A stretch of 64,000 bases of DNA from Brienomyrus brachyistius (lineage: Eukaryota; Chordata; Actinopteri; Osteoglossiformes; Mormyridae), in contig NC_064538.1 of assembly GCF_023856365.1 (NCBI RefSeq), positions 16,842,935-16,906,934 on the forward strand. Direction: 5' to 3'. The notes below the pieces were generated by a model. The model made no database searches. It had not been told where the DNA came from and was given only the letters and a program-made list of their open reading frames with translations. Below, piece after piece: positions 35,679-47,396 of the stretch. The position numbers and the translations under genes are program-made. Numbering within the stretch: the first letter of the stretch is position 1; each line of letters opens with the position of its first letter.

Positions 35679-38582
35679 TTAGTGGGGGTTCAGTTAACTA
35701 CAGTGTGTGATATAACCCTGTGGGGCTTGATGACGTAACACTGCTCCATCCATTTTTGGCGTTCTTGAAAATTCTCGACCACGACTGCGGAGTAATTTTT
35801 TTTTTTACAAATGCTGCATGTTAATGAAGCAACCCACCCTTTATTGGGCAGACGGCCCCTCCCTGCTGAGCGTGAGTGGCTGTCGGAGAGCTCCACTGCT
35901 CCTTCCTGGAGTTCTACATCCAGTATATCTCGCTGTGTATGTACTTGATGGTTCGGGGTCACCAGGGTCGCTGTTGCCGTGAGGAAGTGGCCACTGTGTT
36001 GATCTCGTCCAGAGGCCCAGAATCCAGACTCGGGAATAAAACAGCAGAATGTAGAAATCCCTCGTTTATTCTGAGTCCAGTGCATGTAGCAAACTGGCGT
36101 GACCCCAAGTCTCGCACATCTGACCCAGCCTAGAGAGGTCAAACAGATGCAGGAAAACAAACCAATGGATTCACACTGCTATACAGCTGCACCCCTGGCC
36201 AAAACCTGCTCATTAAACCTTTATAAAAATCATCCAAACACAAGTAAGTGGTGGAGAGCTGCATAAACACTTATAGAAACATAACGTTTCTTTAATGGTG
36301 AGCCGCCGCAGGCTCTCCCAGATACAGGCCTGGAATGGCTTTCTTTTGGATTTGGACTTTGAATGCCAGGGCTGCTAATCAATAGACTGCACTGTGATTG
36401 GAAGTGTTCCATCGCGGCGTGATGAATTTGCTGAACAGCAAATTACCCATAATGCAACACTTTGAGCATAAAATTGGGAGAGACTGCAGTGTGTTTTTGC
36501 GCCCCTCTCTCTGTGGGCAGGTCAACATGCTGACACCGTAGCAACACACATGGAACCCAGGCGGCACCTTCGTTGGGCTGAAAATAACCATTTGAACCAC
36601 ATGCTAGCCGTGCAGCCCAGATAGCACCCCCATATTCATATATTCCCAAAAAAATACAGCCTCGTCCCAAAAACCCACGTTTTCCCGCTGAGCCTAGCGT
36701 GCTCTTAGGCTTGAGCTAATAAACTCTTCCAACTGAGATAAGATGAGCGATCCTCAAACGACCGTGGTTTTCCCCCATATACGACTTTTGACTGGTTTAT
36801 CATCCGCGCGGTAAATTAATACCGGTGGAGCCACACTGTTGAGAATGATTTAGGTTTCTGAGTATAAACCTTTTTTTTTTTTCATTTGTTACGCACTAGC
36901 GCCCCCTCCCCCCCAGCTTGGTGTGGGAGCTGAGGCTCACAGACCCACTGTGAGAGTCAATGTCAAAACAAGGAACTCAATACCGGACGCAGCTGGGTCC
37001 ACCAGTGGTTCTGTTTCGAGATCACAGCCGCCCCCAATCGGGTCAAAGCTCAGACTACAATTTGGCCAGCCTGGGGTCCCTGCCCAGTTGAGGTCCCATC
37101 ATGAGACCAGGATCCTGCCACGTTAATCGGATATCTGAAGCTCTTTGGGAAGTTTCTGATGTTTTTGGCTCTGGGAGCTTCACAGATAGATGATGGAACG
37201 TGGATGTTAGAGCCGTGTCCCCCCAGCGTGGGAATTGTCAAAGGTCACCCTGCTGAAGGTGGGATACCGAAACGGTGCCCATGATATCCTTTTGTAACTG
37301 CTGTCCTCACTGCACCCTCCCCCCCACCCCCCCACCTGCGATCACATCCCCGTTCATACGGCTGGACGTGTTTCCCAGTGGGGGATCTGCCCTGAAGAGC
37401 CATTTAGAAACAGCCACCGCCTGAAAGGCTTCTATTGGAGTTGGAGATGGTGTTACTTTCCAGTGGAAACAGTTTTTATTTAGCGGGATCATTGTCACGA
37501 GGAGTTGGCTGCTTGTCGAAACATTAACAGGGGATGTGCTCTGCTCAATCATAGCGGGTGCTTCCGGGCTCGTTGCTGGCTCTGTTGCACGCACCAGGAA
37601 ATAAATTCTCATTGGACCCTCCTGCCTCCATTTGACTGTTTTGACTCTGTGTGCCGTTTGAGTCTCAGACCGTCCACAGTTGTTGCTCATGGTATCTTTT
37701 TGTCACACACCCACAGTCCATAAAAGATCGGTTCTGCTAGTCGTGGTGTTGGCGGTCCATCTTGGGTGTTTTTTGGGCCCAGTTCTGGCAACTGGCACCC
37801 TCCCCTCCTTCCACGTAGCTCGATAATTAATCGGGAATGGCAAACCATGCCGCTCCCCCCTCTGCAGAGCCCCTCCCAGAGGGCTGATCCCTTTTTAATT
37901 GAGTGCGTATGGAATCAGCATCTCCAGGATTAAATTAGATTGCGCTAATTCTCCACCACCAATTTGGAAGGGGGGCGGGGGCAAAAAGATAGGGTTCAGC
38001 AGTTCTCAGGGGGGCAGTGTAGCGGCGAACACAGTAAATAATTAGTGGGGGGGCACCCGTTTGATTCTCTGACACAGCTGCGAGTGTAATTCAGTACGGT
38101 GGGTGATTCACAGCAGCATCATGCACCACTTTCCTTTAATGCTGTCTTGCGACGTGTCGGCCTTTGTGTGGAGCGTCTTTCCGAGCTTTGCCATGCGCCT
38201 CGCCCGGCTTTGTTCCCATGTCTGCCATAGCGTCTTAACATCTCCGCCTGTCTACGTGCTCGACCACGACCGATGGAAACTGCTGAAGAGTCTATACCAC
38301 CCCCCATCACCGCTGCCATCACCCCCTCTCCCCCCGCCTGCCTGCTTTTATCGCCTCCCCCGTCAGGCCCTCAGGAAACGCGTCACATCAGACGGACTGC
38401 TCTGGCATGGAAAAGGAAAACAGGTTTTCCCGTCAACCTGACAGCAGCGGTAGGGGCCCGCATTGAGCTGGGGAACGGGAGCCTTTAAAGGGCTTCCTGT
38501 GCGGAGAGTGCCTATGAACACGCAGCCTGGATCCAGATTTATAGACAGGGCCTGCGCGCGTGTCTGTGTTCGTGCGCTAGTG
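35679..38582. other. Intronic sequence, no supported gene
   Basis: A 156-codon minus-strand open frame at 35690-36160 has no recognised domain, though the region could be an old retroposon remnant. C-rich runs near 36905 and 37319-37336. No other repeats recognised. Confidence 0.35.
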
Positions 38583-38709
38583 CAAGTCACAAAACTAAAA
38601 TAGCCAAAAGTCTTATGTTTTGTTTGGTTACTTATAGTTAAGGTTAGGGCTGGGTATGGATTAAGGTCATCATAGTTTGGAATCGGGTTATGCCCATAGA
38701 AATTAATTT
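38583..38709 (+). mobile_element. Dispersed DNA-element relic, copy 1 of 3
   Basis: The words aaaactaaaatagccaaaag, ttttgtttggttacttatag and ttaaggttagggctgggta, ending with tgcccatagaaa, align over about 125 bp with the copies at 46019-46268 and 54720-54895. The terminal 'ggggacc' segment is missing, so it is 5'-truncated. A short GT run lies just downstream (38741). Confidence 0.65.
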
Positions 38710-41700
38710 CCCCTTTATTATAGGAGTATAGGAACTGTGTGGAATATGTGTGTGTGCAGGTCAGGGCTGCACACAGTGTTTTCTTTCCTAAAGGCCTACC
38801 GTTTAGCAATATTCAGTAAATAAACCACACCATAACACGCAAATATCTTTGTAGAATGTGCCGGATGGAAGGTCAAAAGTCCTCTGTGTCTTTAATGACA
38901 GAAGAATAAGCTCAGTGCAGTCAGGCTGGTAAAAGCCATTTGTTTGCTGTTTTTCTCCCATTTTATTACGTGTTCACTTTACAGGATGAGGGATCTGAAT
39001 CTGAATAATCCCCCCCTGGACGCGGGTAAAAGGCGACACTCCCCCGTGATCCGTACCAAGTTTATCTCACCTCGTCAGGGAGCCACTAGCTAATTGCTCT
39101 TGCCGCCCGCGGCGAGAGAGGGTGGCCTGTGAGGAGATAGCGCGGCAAGGGTGGGGGGAATCCAGCCTTATCAGAGCACGGCCAACCGCCAGCGTCATGC
39201 TGCTGCGTCAGCTGGTGGGCGCCGCTTTGAGCTCCAGGAGAGACCAACATGGCCGTTCACCTATCTCTGCCATGATGGCGGCCATTTTAAATGCGCTTTT
39301 TTTTCTGCCTTTAAAACTCAAACAGGTGATGAGTTTCGTGACACCTGTACCTGTCTGGTTAACCCTTAGAATACAGATCTTTCTAGTGCTCTTATGTTTG
39401 CAAAAAACAACAGTGAATACAACCGGAGTGCACGTGTAAAGAGCTCATGAAGGAAGACGGCTGTTTTGGATGTGGTTGCTTTGTAAAATTCAGTTTCTTG
39501 TAGTGTTTTGTTTTGTGTTTTGTTTGTACTCCGTGTCATGTATTGCAGCGTTCCTGTTTTTCTAGGCTGAAACTGTCGCACTGGGCCGTGAGATGCGTGA
39601 CTGGCGCGTGCCGTATCTTGTGTTGATGACGAGCCCCACAGTCCTTGCTGCTCCATGCCGATCTGAATATTAACGAGTCCTTTCCGACCTGGAGGTAATG
39701 ACGAAGAAAATTCCCTGATAAAAAGTTGATGTGGCCGCCAATGACCTGGCAAGTCACCTGAGAGTGCTGGAGCTAATCACGCTGCGTCATGTGTCGGGTC
39801 TGAGTGGAAAGAGGATCCCCTGGGGCAGGATGTAATGCACGGACGCTCGAGGTCACAGGCACGTATACAGCAGCATGCGCAGGGCTCTTACGGTGGGTTC
39901 CAGGCTTTACGATGGTTGTGTGTCTGTACAGCAGGACACTGCCATCATGCTCACAGAGGTTGAGCCTCAGTACCGCTGCATACCGCTGCTCGCTGCGTAC
40001 GTGCCTTCCCTAACGCATTAATGGTGGAAACCCAGACCCCGAAGGCCACCCCAGCCATCTCCCGCCAGAGTGTAGGGCTTGGCGACATATTTGATGCACA
40101 CTTGACCCTTTTTGTTTATCTTTGGGAGGTTCATATGTTTAAGGCCAATATTACAATATTACATTCTGTGCCTCTGATGTAAAGATACAGTATTATCAGA
40201 ACTCCTCGCAAAACCACCTTTAAGCTGTGCAGGGTTTTTTGTTATCTTTTGTTTTTTTAGTTCTCTCTTGTTTGTCTTGTACCCCCCCCCCCCCCCCCCC
40301 ACGATTATCCTTTGCTCACCTTTCACATCATGTTTGTCACTCTATCTCTTTGGTGCCTGTCTTCTAGAATTGTCCACCCCGGCAGGAATCCCTCCCCAAG
40401 CCATAGCCGACACTCACCTGTGCGGCACTGTAAAGATGGCAACTGACACTGGCACTAATGTGGACCGCTTGCGGTAATTAAAATGCACACCGGAACGACG
40501 TGTCCCGCGGGATGCCCCCTAATGGTATAAACAATGGAATCTGATGTATTTAATTGTCCAGGATCCTTCCATTAATCTTTAATTAAGCCAGCATCTGCTT
40601 CTCGCCCCCAGTGTTGTGGCCTAAAAGGGGCACAGATGGGAGATCCCAGGCTCCGAATTAATCAATGAGGGAGACAAAGGAGAAATATGAAATGATACAT
40701 CTCTCCATCCCCCCAGCTCCTGCTCACCTCCAGGCTCCCGTTCTGCCCCCCTGCACTAAGATGTGTCGAGATACCTCATTGGCTTCAGATATTAACTTTG
40801 GTGCTTAATGCCCAGTACGAGCTTGTGTAGCAAATGGATTTTACCTGCTGCTAAAAATCAGTGAGCTCGACACCCCCCCCCCCCCTTTTGCCACAGCCCC
40901 CCATAGTTGGGGCCCCAGAGAGCAACTGAGCAGAGCACCCTCCAGCACCATCTGTCTGCTCCCAGCTTCACTCCAGGCCCCCGTCTGCACATCTGCTCTG
41001 GGGGTGGGGGTACAGCTTAACTGACAAGTTATTTTAAACTGGCTCCCTGAGCCTCTGTGACCCCCCCCTACCCTGGCCCCATGGCACGTGATGTGTCACC
41101 GCCACAGCTTTCCACTTGGTGCCCTCGTTTTTGGTGGGGGGGGGGGAATAGGGGAGATGAAGGCCGCAGTGTTTACGCTGTGTCAGGCGCCCTTTCCATG
41201 GGGGGGTGCGTAAAATAGTGTGCATAATGTTGTACTCGTGGGTATTTAAAGCAGAGGTCAGAGACTATAAAAGCCTTATTATTTAGTGGGCTACATTCTT
41301 ACCCCCCCAGCTTCTGAAGGCTGAAATGTTACATTAGCAGTCACAGTTAATGTCGTCTGGATGAAGTTTAACATCTGAAAGGAGAGTGCTCTCAGATGTT
41401 GGGCCCAAAAGCTCGAGGCAGCTGGCTCTGCAGTCGCCTGTCCCTGGTGATGGCCCCGGCAACGGCCCCAGGCTGTCCATGCAGATGACCCCCCCGGCCC
41501 CCCCCAGAAAGACGCATCTGTTGACAGCCGGAAGTCAGGCTGATGCTGCACCGTTCACACACCCACATGCGATGTCGGCTCCCGCCAGCGTGGATCAAGG
41601 GCAGGCGAATGGTTTGGGCACCTGTCAGGTCCTTAGCGGCCCCTTCATGGTCAAATTTGCCGTGTGGATGTCCGATAACCGACTTCTGCCCCGGAAAGTT

Positions 41701-41787
41701 ACCGTCTGGATCCCAGCAATCCGTCCCACTCATTCCCATTTTCCAAGGCCTGACTGTCCTTTCTGGCAAAGGCTCATCCCGCTGTCA

Positions 41788-41870
41788 GTTAAGCCCCTCC
41801 CCTTCCTATCAATAAGACCCCACCCCTTTTTATCAGTGAGGCCCTGCCCCTTCCCTTCAGTCTGGCCCGC
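41788..41870. repeat. Degenerate 24-25-bp tandem repeat (about 3.4 units)
   Basis: Units of the kind gttaagcccctccccttcct plus atcaa repeat three times with substitutions, followed by a partial fourth. Confidence 0.65.
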
Positions 41871-42568
41871 AGTGAGAGTGAGCGGCTTTCCCAGCTATTT
41901 CATAAACGTGCCAGTGCAGGCTCGCTGGTGGGCCGACCGCCATCATCTTGCACTCTGTGTGAGGCGGGGACCTAGCGGGGCCCAAGCGGGGCCCAAGCGC
42001 AGCATGCGGGGCCCTCTGCTCAGCTAGAGGACCCTGGCTCCAAGATGGCAATCAAGCCTTGATTTGCCAACACATTTCCAATGATTAAAATGTAATTAGC
42101 ACAAGCGAGCGCCTCCCCCTGGCTAATTTGAATGCCCGCTGTGCAGGGCGGCCAGCCGGCTGTGCCGGGCCCAGCGGCAGATGGAGGAGCCGACAGCCGG
42201 CGGCAGCAGGAGCAGGGGAACCATTTTGCGATGTGACTGTTTGCATCAGAAAACCATCAGGACGCGGCAGCTTTCAGGAATCCGTCGTAGGCAATGTCGC
42301 GGCGGATTGGCACCACCGGCACTGACCCTGCCACCCGGCGCCATCCTTCATGCTGCGCACACTGCCTCCCCAGACCTTCCAAAATATTCATATCTCCGGC
42401 ATGATTACTACAGTGCCATCCTCTCCTTTGTCAGCTGAACTGTGAGCCATTTTGTGGCATCTGCATCCCACCCCCCCTTTTTATAGACCCGCTGGTCCCC
42501 ATGCTGCTGACATCTTTTATATTGGGTCAGGGTGGCATGTTCCGGTTTGGAGCTGTTCTTGATTTAAA

Positions 42569-42591
42569 TTATTTATTTATTTATTTATTTT
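42569..42591. repeat. (TTTA)n microsatellite
   Basis: Five tandem ATTT units. Confidence 0.85.
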
Positions 42592-44580
42592 GAGTAAGCA
42601 CTGCACTTCGATTTGGACGCTCAGCCTGCGTTTTGTTTTGATAAGCAAGCCCTGACGGCACTGTCTTTTCGGGGGGGGGGGGGGGTGGTGACCCACGGGC
42701 CCAAACTGAATTATCCAAACCCTCCCAAGCGTTTTTCACCGACGGACAGATATTGTTCTCGGTTGGATGGGCTTCCAAACGAGAGCAATTTCCTGCAGCT
42801 CAAAGGAGAGTAAACAAAAACCCTCCACGTTTAGGGACCTTTGTAAGGGAACTTGTTGCCACGTTGGGCCTGGGGGGAGGGCTATGGGGCAGATGGGCAA
42901 TTAGAATAGTTGAGAATGCATTCCAACAACAGCCCCGAGCAGTAAATGCGGTGTTTGACGTTCCGGTCTTACTTTACTCTAAACACCGAGCCCTGCTAAA
43001 GGCTCTGTCAGGCTGCTGTGGGCCCCCCAGGCACCCTTCTACCCTCCGACCCCCCACCAGCTTAACGATTTCCCTCTTCATAACATCCCGAGGTCGCCCT
43101 CACCCTCCCAGCCTATTCTGCTGGCATTCGTTAAGCATGATCGTGTCGGACATGTTTTCCGGTTTTACTCGCCCTCCCCACCACACACACTTGGCCGATT
43201 CAGGTTCCTTGTCCCCCGAGATGGAAACCGACACGCTGCAGAGATCCGGCCGGCCCCCTGGTTAACTCACACAGATACGCAAGGGCGTAAACCCGTAGCC
43301 GGCCCTGTGCTTCTGTGAGCTGTTCCTTTGAGCCGGGCGTCCGTTCGATGCCGTGATCGATGCTGGCAGTGAGTTACAGTAAGTACCTACCCGGTCTGCC
43401 GCATGTGGTGTCTTCTCCTTAGAGACATGGAAAAGCTTTGATGGACTCCGGCGCCGAGTTTACCTGGGTCATACCACCCGTCCCCGGAGATCCATTTTTC
43501 AGTCATGGTGATGTGGCCTTGCCTGGTGAGTGCAGGGCCGGAAGGAACCTATTAGGGCATTAACCTCTAACTGCACACAGGCCCTGCTCTCTTAGCCGAA
43601 CCCTTGCCGCTCATTTCTGCTTGGGGGCCCCGTATCCATTGCCAAACACCTTGGATCTTTGGGGCCTCGAAAATGCATGCCGTTTTCTCCAGGAGGCAGT
43701 ATTTGGAGGGGGAGGGCTTGTGGCAGGGGGAGTGGTAGCAGACCACCATCGATGAGGCACCCCTGGCTAACGGTGCTCCATCAGGCTGCCGTCTTTCCTA
43801 CTTATTTATTTATCCGCCCCTGCTTGCAGAATGCCATACTCAGACGCCCCCCCCCCCCCCATGCCAGCCCCCCCTTGTCGACCACGATCTTTCGATATTG
43901 CGTCTATTTTTACAAAGCCCCCCCCCCCTTCCTTTTCTTGTTTCTGTCGAGGATGTTGAATGCCTCTTTCCTTGAAAAGTGATGACAGCAATCTCAAACC
44001 CCCACCGCCCCTCCCGCGAGTTTCTCGTTTAGTGGCACCTGCCGGAGCGACGAGCCCGGCGATGGGAAGTGAAGGGCAGCACTTGATTAAATCATCACTG
44101 CGTCGTGCCGCCGAAAGTCAATTCTGTTCCCTGTCTGCGCCGATATCCTTTTATCTTAAAGTAATGAGCTATGGCATTTCTTGCGCCCGGTAATGCGATG
44201 AGTTCTATTAGCATGTTCCATTTGCCACGCGGGCAGGGGTGACTCGTCTCGGCATGCCTCCGAAGTTAAAGCGATCGCATGCAGAACCCTCCCCTCCCAA
44301 TTTATCCACTTGTACCTGTGACAAACTATGCTGGATTTTGTCACTGGGTGATAAAAGTGCATGTCCACCACATTAACAGACGCCATCATACCATGATACC
44401 CCAGCCCCACCATCTTACACTCATGTATAATAAACACGCATATACACATGCCTACACGCATGTATAACAGGTGTAATTCGTGTTCACGCTTGCCTGCTGC
44501 TCGTCTTTAATTTCTTAATTCTGAAGCTGGAAGATTGTTTTCGCCTGGCCCCCGGCTTTTTGCAAAGAGTATTAAAAGAG

Positions 44581-44583
<3 letters not shown>

Positions 44584-44611
<28 letters not shown>

Positions 44612-44672
44612 GAAGAGAGGGAGAGCTAGGGAGGGGAGATAGACGAGAGCACTGGAACGGGGAGAGAGGGAG
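44584..44672. repeat. (GA)n microsatellite with purine-rich extension
   Basis: About 14 uninterrupted GA units (44584-44611) followed by imperfect GGAAGAGAGG-type purine sequence to about 44672. Confidence 0.85.
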
Positions 44673-45660
44673 AGAGAGTAAGGGCTGTTTGCTCAGTGCG
44701 TTTATTGCCTTTGCATAATTTATGAGCTTCTGGAGCTGCCCGCCATCCGTCTCTGCCAGGGGTGGCTCCGGGGCCGAGTGGGACAGAGCTGTAAATTGGA
44801 TGCCGTGCTCCCGCTGAGCCCGCAGCCCGCACCGCGCCTCAGCCAGGGAATTCGGTGCCAGAAATTGAGCCTCTACCTTTGAGCTCTGTGGGGCCCCAGC
44901 TCAGCAAAGGCTTAGACCGTGGTGCTGATGGCCCAACTCCCGGCGCTGTCAATCATGCCGCGCTGGCGGATGCCGGCACCCCCCTGCTTTAATCGGCTGG
45001 CCCTCGTGCCACCTTCATTACCGACTCCGGTGCCTCCCGGCCCTTGGCCATATGCGCGGCTTGGGGGGCCCCGCCGGTCATCGTGCACGCCAGTAATTAG
45101 TTGATAAAGAATTAAGCGGACCTTGAAATTGAAATTGGGAAGAATAACTGAAACCCAGCCTCTTGTAATTTTTTTTTTCCCACCGAACACCCTGGATTTT
45201 AACCTTCCCACCCCCTCCAGAACCTTCCAGCAACTTCTGAAAGCCAATTGCATCTGAGATTTCAGGTTTGGAGTCAGCGTTTCTCTGAACGTGGCACTCG
45301 ATTTGGTTCAGTTTGCATCTCTCCCTAATGAAACCATTGTGCATTTCATTATTGATATTCTACCGCTGTTTTCTCCTGCAAATGGAGCCTCTCCGGACAG
45401 CAAATTACCGGGGAAAACGGTTCATTTTTCCATTAAAGACAGGGCTTGCGGCCCACACCATGTCCCTTGGTGTTTCTGGGTGTATCAGTGTGCATCAGTG
45501 TGCCGTTCCTTTTTTAAATTAAAAAGGTCATTTTTCGGAAGAGAAGGGAAAGGGTTGTGCCATGTTTCAGTGGAATTTGTGCCACGTCGTGGTGCAGTTG
45601 CCGAGATCCGGTCACACAGACTCTGCTGATGGCACCACATGGGTGCAATGTCACATGACT

Positions 45661-45694
45661 TTGCTCCTAAACAATCCTCTGTTTTTTCTCGCAG
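45661..45694 (+). promoter_or_regulatory. 3' splice site and branch-point region of the microexon
   Basis: The stretch ends in a U/C-rich tract (tctgttttttctcgcag) with AG at 45693-45694. A branch-point-like cctaaac lies about 22-28 nt upstream of the exon. Several TGC trinucleotides (in ctctgctgat, gggtgcaat and tttgctcc) occur in the 80 nt before the exon. UGC motifs near the acceptor are known binding context for the neural splicing factor SRRM4, so neural inclusion is possible but is inference only. Confidence 0.6.
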
Positions 45695-45724
45695 TGCGAC
45701 AGCGAGAGCGACCAAGAAGACAAG
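45695..45724 (+). CDS. auts2: 30-nt internal microexon of an auts2-like gene (partial gene)
   Basis: Ten codons, CDSESDQEDK, lie between a canonical acceptor (pyrimidine-rich tract ending in ctcgcag) and a donor (CAAG|gtaggc). From memory, vertebrate AUTS2 has the acidic segment CDSDSDQEEK in its N-terminal disordered region; eight of ten residues match and the two differences are Asp/Glu swaps. The corresponding FBRSL1 segment, as I recall it, matches only about five of ten, so auts2 is the better call; auts2a versus auts2b cannot be decided. AUTS2 is a nuclear protein that joins a PCGF5-type PRC1 complex and, with CK2 and p300, turns it toward transcriptional activation; a cytoplasmic role in actin and neurite regulation is also known. 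Both serines fit the CK2 pattern S-x-x-D/E (inference). At 30 nt, skipping would keep the frame; I read the phase as 0-0. No neighbouring auts2 exon was found here, which fits its giant 5' introns. The symbol could be fbrsl1 if the match is misjudged. Confidence 0.72.
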
Positions 45725-45730
45725 GTAGGC
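45725..45730 (+). promoter_or_regulatory. 5' splice site of the microexon (gtaggc)
   Basis: The exon ends CAAG and the intron starts gtaggc. The AG|GTAGG core fits the consensus AG|GTRAG reasonably, with a non-consensus final base. No better donor lies nearby that would keep the reading frame and the CDSESDQEDK peptide. Confidence 0.6.
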
Positions 45731-45809
45731 TTCGACGCACGCCGACGTGCTATAATCGCCGCATTCGAACACCGCATGTAACCCTGCCTGCTTTTTATCA
45801 ATATGGTTT

Positions 45810-45918
45810 TAATTAGAATCCAATATTAGACTTACGTTAAGTGTGAATTTTTATTTAATTAGAATTAAGCATCTAGTTAATAACTGTGAGGAAGCCATAA
45901 TTAACTGCACATTAATTA
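45810..45918. promoter_or_regulatory. Cluster of four TAATTA homeodomain-core sites 3' of the microexon
   Basis: TAATTA occurs at 45810-45815, 45856-45861, 45898-45903 and 45913-45918, starting 85 nt after the microexon donor, in repeat-free AT-rich sequence with other AATTA words. TAATTA is the core of many homeodomain (LHX/DLX/ANTP class) sites. Whether it works as an enhancer, or simply as a conserved splicing flank, cannot be told. Confidence 0.45.
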
Positions 45919-46018
45919 TGAATGACTAAATGGCATGCAGAATTTAAATGGAGTAGTTCTGGGTTGGGAAACATTTACAGTGTGTGCGTGTGTGCATGTA
46001 TGTGTGTGGGTTTCTGTT

Positions 46019-46268
46019 TACCACATTATGGGGACCAAATGTCCCCATATTGTGGTGCAATCTGTTACTTTTTAGCTTGTGGGGACATTTTTCTAGTGTC
46101 CACAATATAAACCTCAATTTTATAAAAATCTGTGAATGCAATCAAGACACTCAAAATGCGTTAAGTATTATATTTTGTTTACTTGTGGTTAAGGTTAGGG
46201 CTGGTTAGGAATTATGGTTGTCATTGTTGGGATTAGAGTTTTTCCCATAGAGCCCCCACAAAGATATG
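46019..46268 (+). mobile_element. Dispersed DNA-element relic, copy 2 of 3 (most complete)
   Basis: Starts with a near-terminal hairpin: tatggggac and gtccccata (46027-46035 and 46041-46049) form a perfect 9-bp stem around a 5-nt loop. It continues with the ttaaggttagggctggtta core and ends with tttcccatagagcccccaca, whose reverse complement begins tgtgggggc and pairs with the ggggac of the start. It is non-coding, MITE-like, and directly followed by a (GT)n tract. Confidence 0.7.
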
Positions 46269-46275
46269 ATTACAA

Positions 46276-46318
46276 GTGTGTGTGTGTGTGTGTGTGTGTG
46301 TCTGTCTGTCTGTCTGTT
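46276..46318. repeat. Compound (GT)n(TCTG)n microsatellite
   Basis: About 12 GT units followed by four TCTG units, abutting the end of the dispersed element. Confidence 0.9.
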
Positions 46319-47236
46319 TGCACACATCTTGATTTGTTGCAAGAGTCCATTATTCAACACATGCTGGTCTTAAAAAACGGCAGTACTTACGAGGCATGAA
46401 ATCCATTTAGTGAAAACATTATGAAAAAGCGAGCTGTGCTTCCACTTTAATCTTTATGGATGTTACTGCGGATCAATACAGCTGAAGGGTTTAACGCCGA
46501 GGCCGTCCAGAGTGGCTCCTCCCGCGGGCCGCGTTCCATACACGCCCCGTTTGTGTCCAAGCGCCCATGTAGCAGATTAGTAATGTTTACCAGCCTCGTT
46601 CTTCCAAAGCCATTGCATGGTGCGCTTCCATTTCCTCATTTATGGGCTGTAATGCAAGTCAGTTGCCTCCTTCTTGTGCAGTAATACATTTCAGGATCTC
46701 TGAGCCAGATCATATTCGCAAAGTGCAGGTGCTGCCCACACGATGTCATTGTCAGAAATCTCTGATTTTTTTTCCATTTTCTTTTGTTCTAACCTAAAAT
46801 ATTCCTATTAGCATTTCACAGTCTGTGCGGGCCGACACTTTCGCGATATCAGAACAGGATTCCCTCTTGCTTGCTGTCCGGCGGCTCTCACCTATTTAGC
46901 TGTGGTTTGAGGCTGATAGTGCCCCCCCCCATCACACCCCCCACCAGCTCCCTTTGCTTTGCAGACCTTAGAATCTCATCCCTATTTTTTGGTGCACTCT
47001 CTGTTCCTCTCGTTAGCTCTACCTGAATACATTCCAGATGTCTGGAAATCCCAGGATTACACACGGGTTTTATTGGATTTGCAGACACAGACCTAGTGGT
47101 GCTAGTTTGGAGGTAGCTGCCCCCCCCCCATGTTATGACTGGTGTCGTCGGCCCTTAAAAGCCGTTGGAATCTCGTCAGAGAGACCTTGGATTTAATTGC
47201 TCTAAAGCTTCTCTATATTTGAAGTTGTCTTACTGT
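46319..47236. other. Intronic sequence, no gene seen
   Basis: Ordinary sequence with C9 runs near 46921 and 47120. No exon or repeat recognised. Confidence 0.4.
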
Positions 47237-47396
47237 TGTGGGGCAGTGTGTGACTCAGCAGGATGGACTCTGTACCTGAGATCAGAAGGTCTTTGGTTCC
47301 AGAGTTGGCACAGTGATGTCACAGTTGGGCCCCTGATCAAATCGCTTTGGATAATTGGACAGCTAAATACATAAAATGTGAATAAAATTTTTTTTA
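47237..47396 (+). repeat. tRNA-derived SINE, nearly full length
   Basis: An A-box-like tgactcagcaggatggac (47251-47268) and a degenerate B box ggttccagag (47295-47304) are followed by gttgggcccctgatcaa, cgctttggataattgga, agctaaatacataaaatgtg and an A/T-rich tail. This is the layout of common fish SINEs ending in 'gtctgctaaatgaataaaatgtaa'. Decayed promoter boxes suggest an old copy. Confidence 0.75.

Larger units (their letters stand above)
38710..45660. other. Intronic sequence leading to the microexon; no other exon seen
   Basis: AT-rich, repeat-free stretches at 40490-40690, 43980-44280 and 45080-45430 resemble conserved elements. C19 at 40282-40300, G15 at 42671-42685, C14 at 43847-43860. 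The 213-codon open frame at 41386-42027 spans a degenerate tandem repeat and has no domain. The 170-codon frame at 42753-43265 is also unsupported. The preceding auts2 exon, expected to end in a GYF-like peptide, was not found. Confidence 0.4.
1..45694 (+). other. Intron (3' part) upstream of the auts2-like microexon
   Basis: No coding exon could be recognised in this interval. If the microexon call is right, this is at least 45.7 kb of a single intron. It holds repeat-poor AT-rich blocks, GC-rich blocks, tandem repeats and transposon relics listed separately. AUTS2 genes are known for very long 5' introns rich in conserved enhancers. The assignment depends wholly on the microexon; nested non-coding genes cannot be excluded. 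Confidence 0.6.

Noticed and set aside
35690..36160. 156-codon minus-strand frame, possibly from a retroelement
   Set aside because: No gag, protease, reverse transcriptase or zinc-knuckle motif visible; left as unexplained intron.
41386..42027. 213-codon open frame on the + strand, the longest in the window
   Set aside because: No recognisable domain, a minus-strand open frame overlaps it, and it crosses a degenerate 24-bp tandem repeat. GC-rich composition explains the lack of stops.
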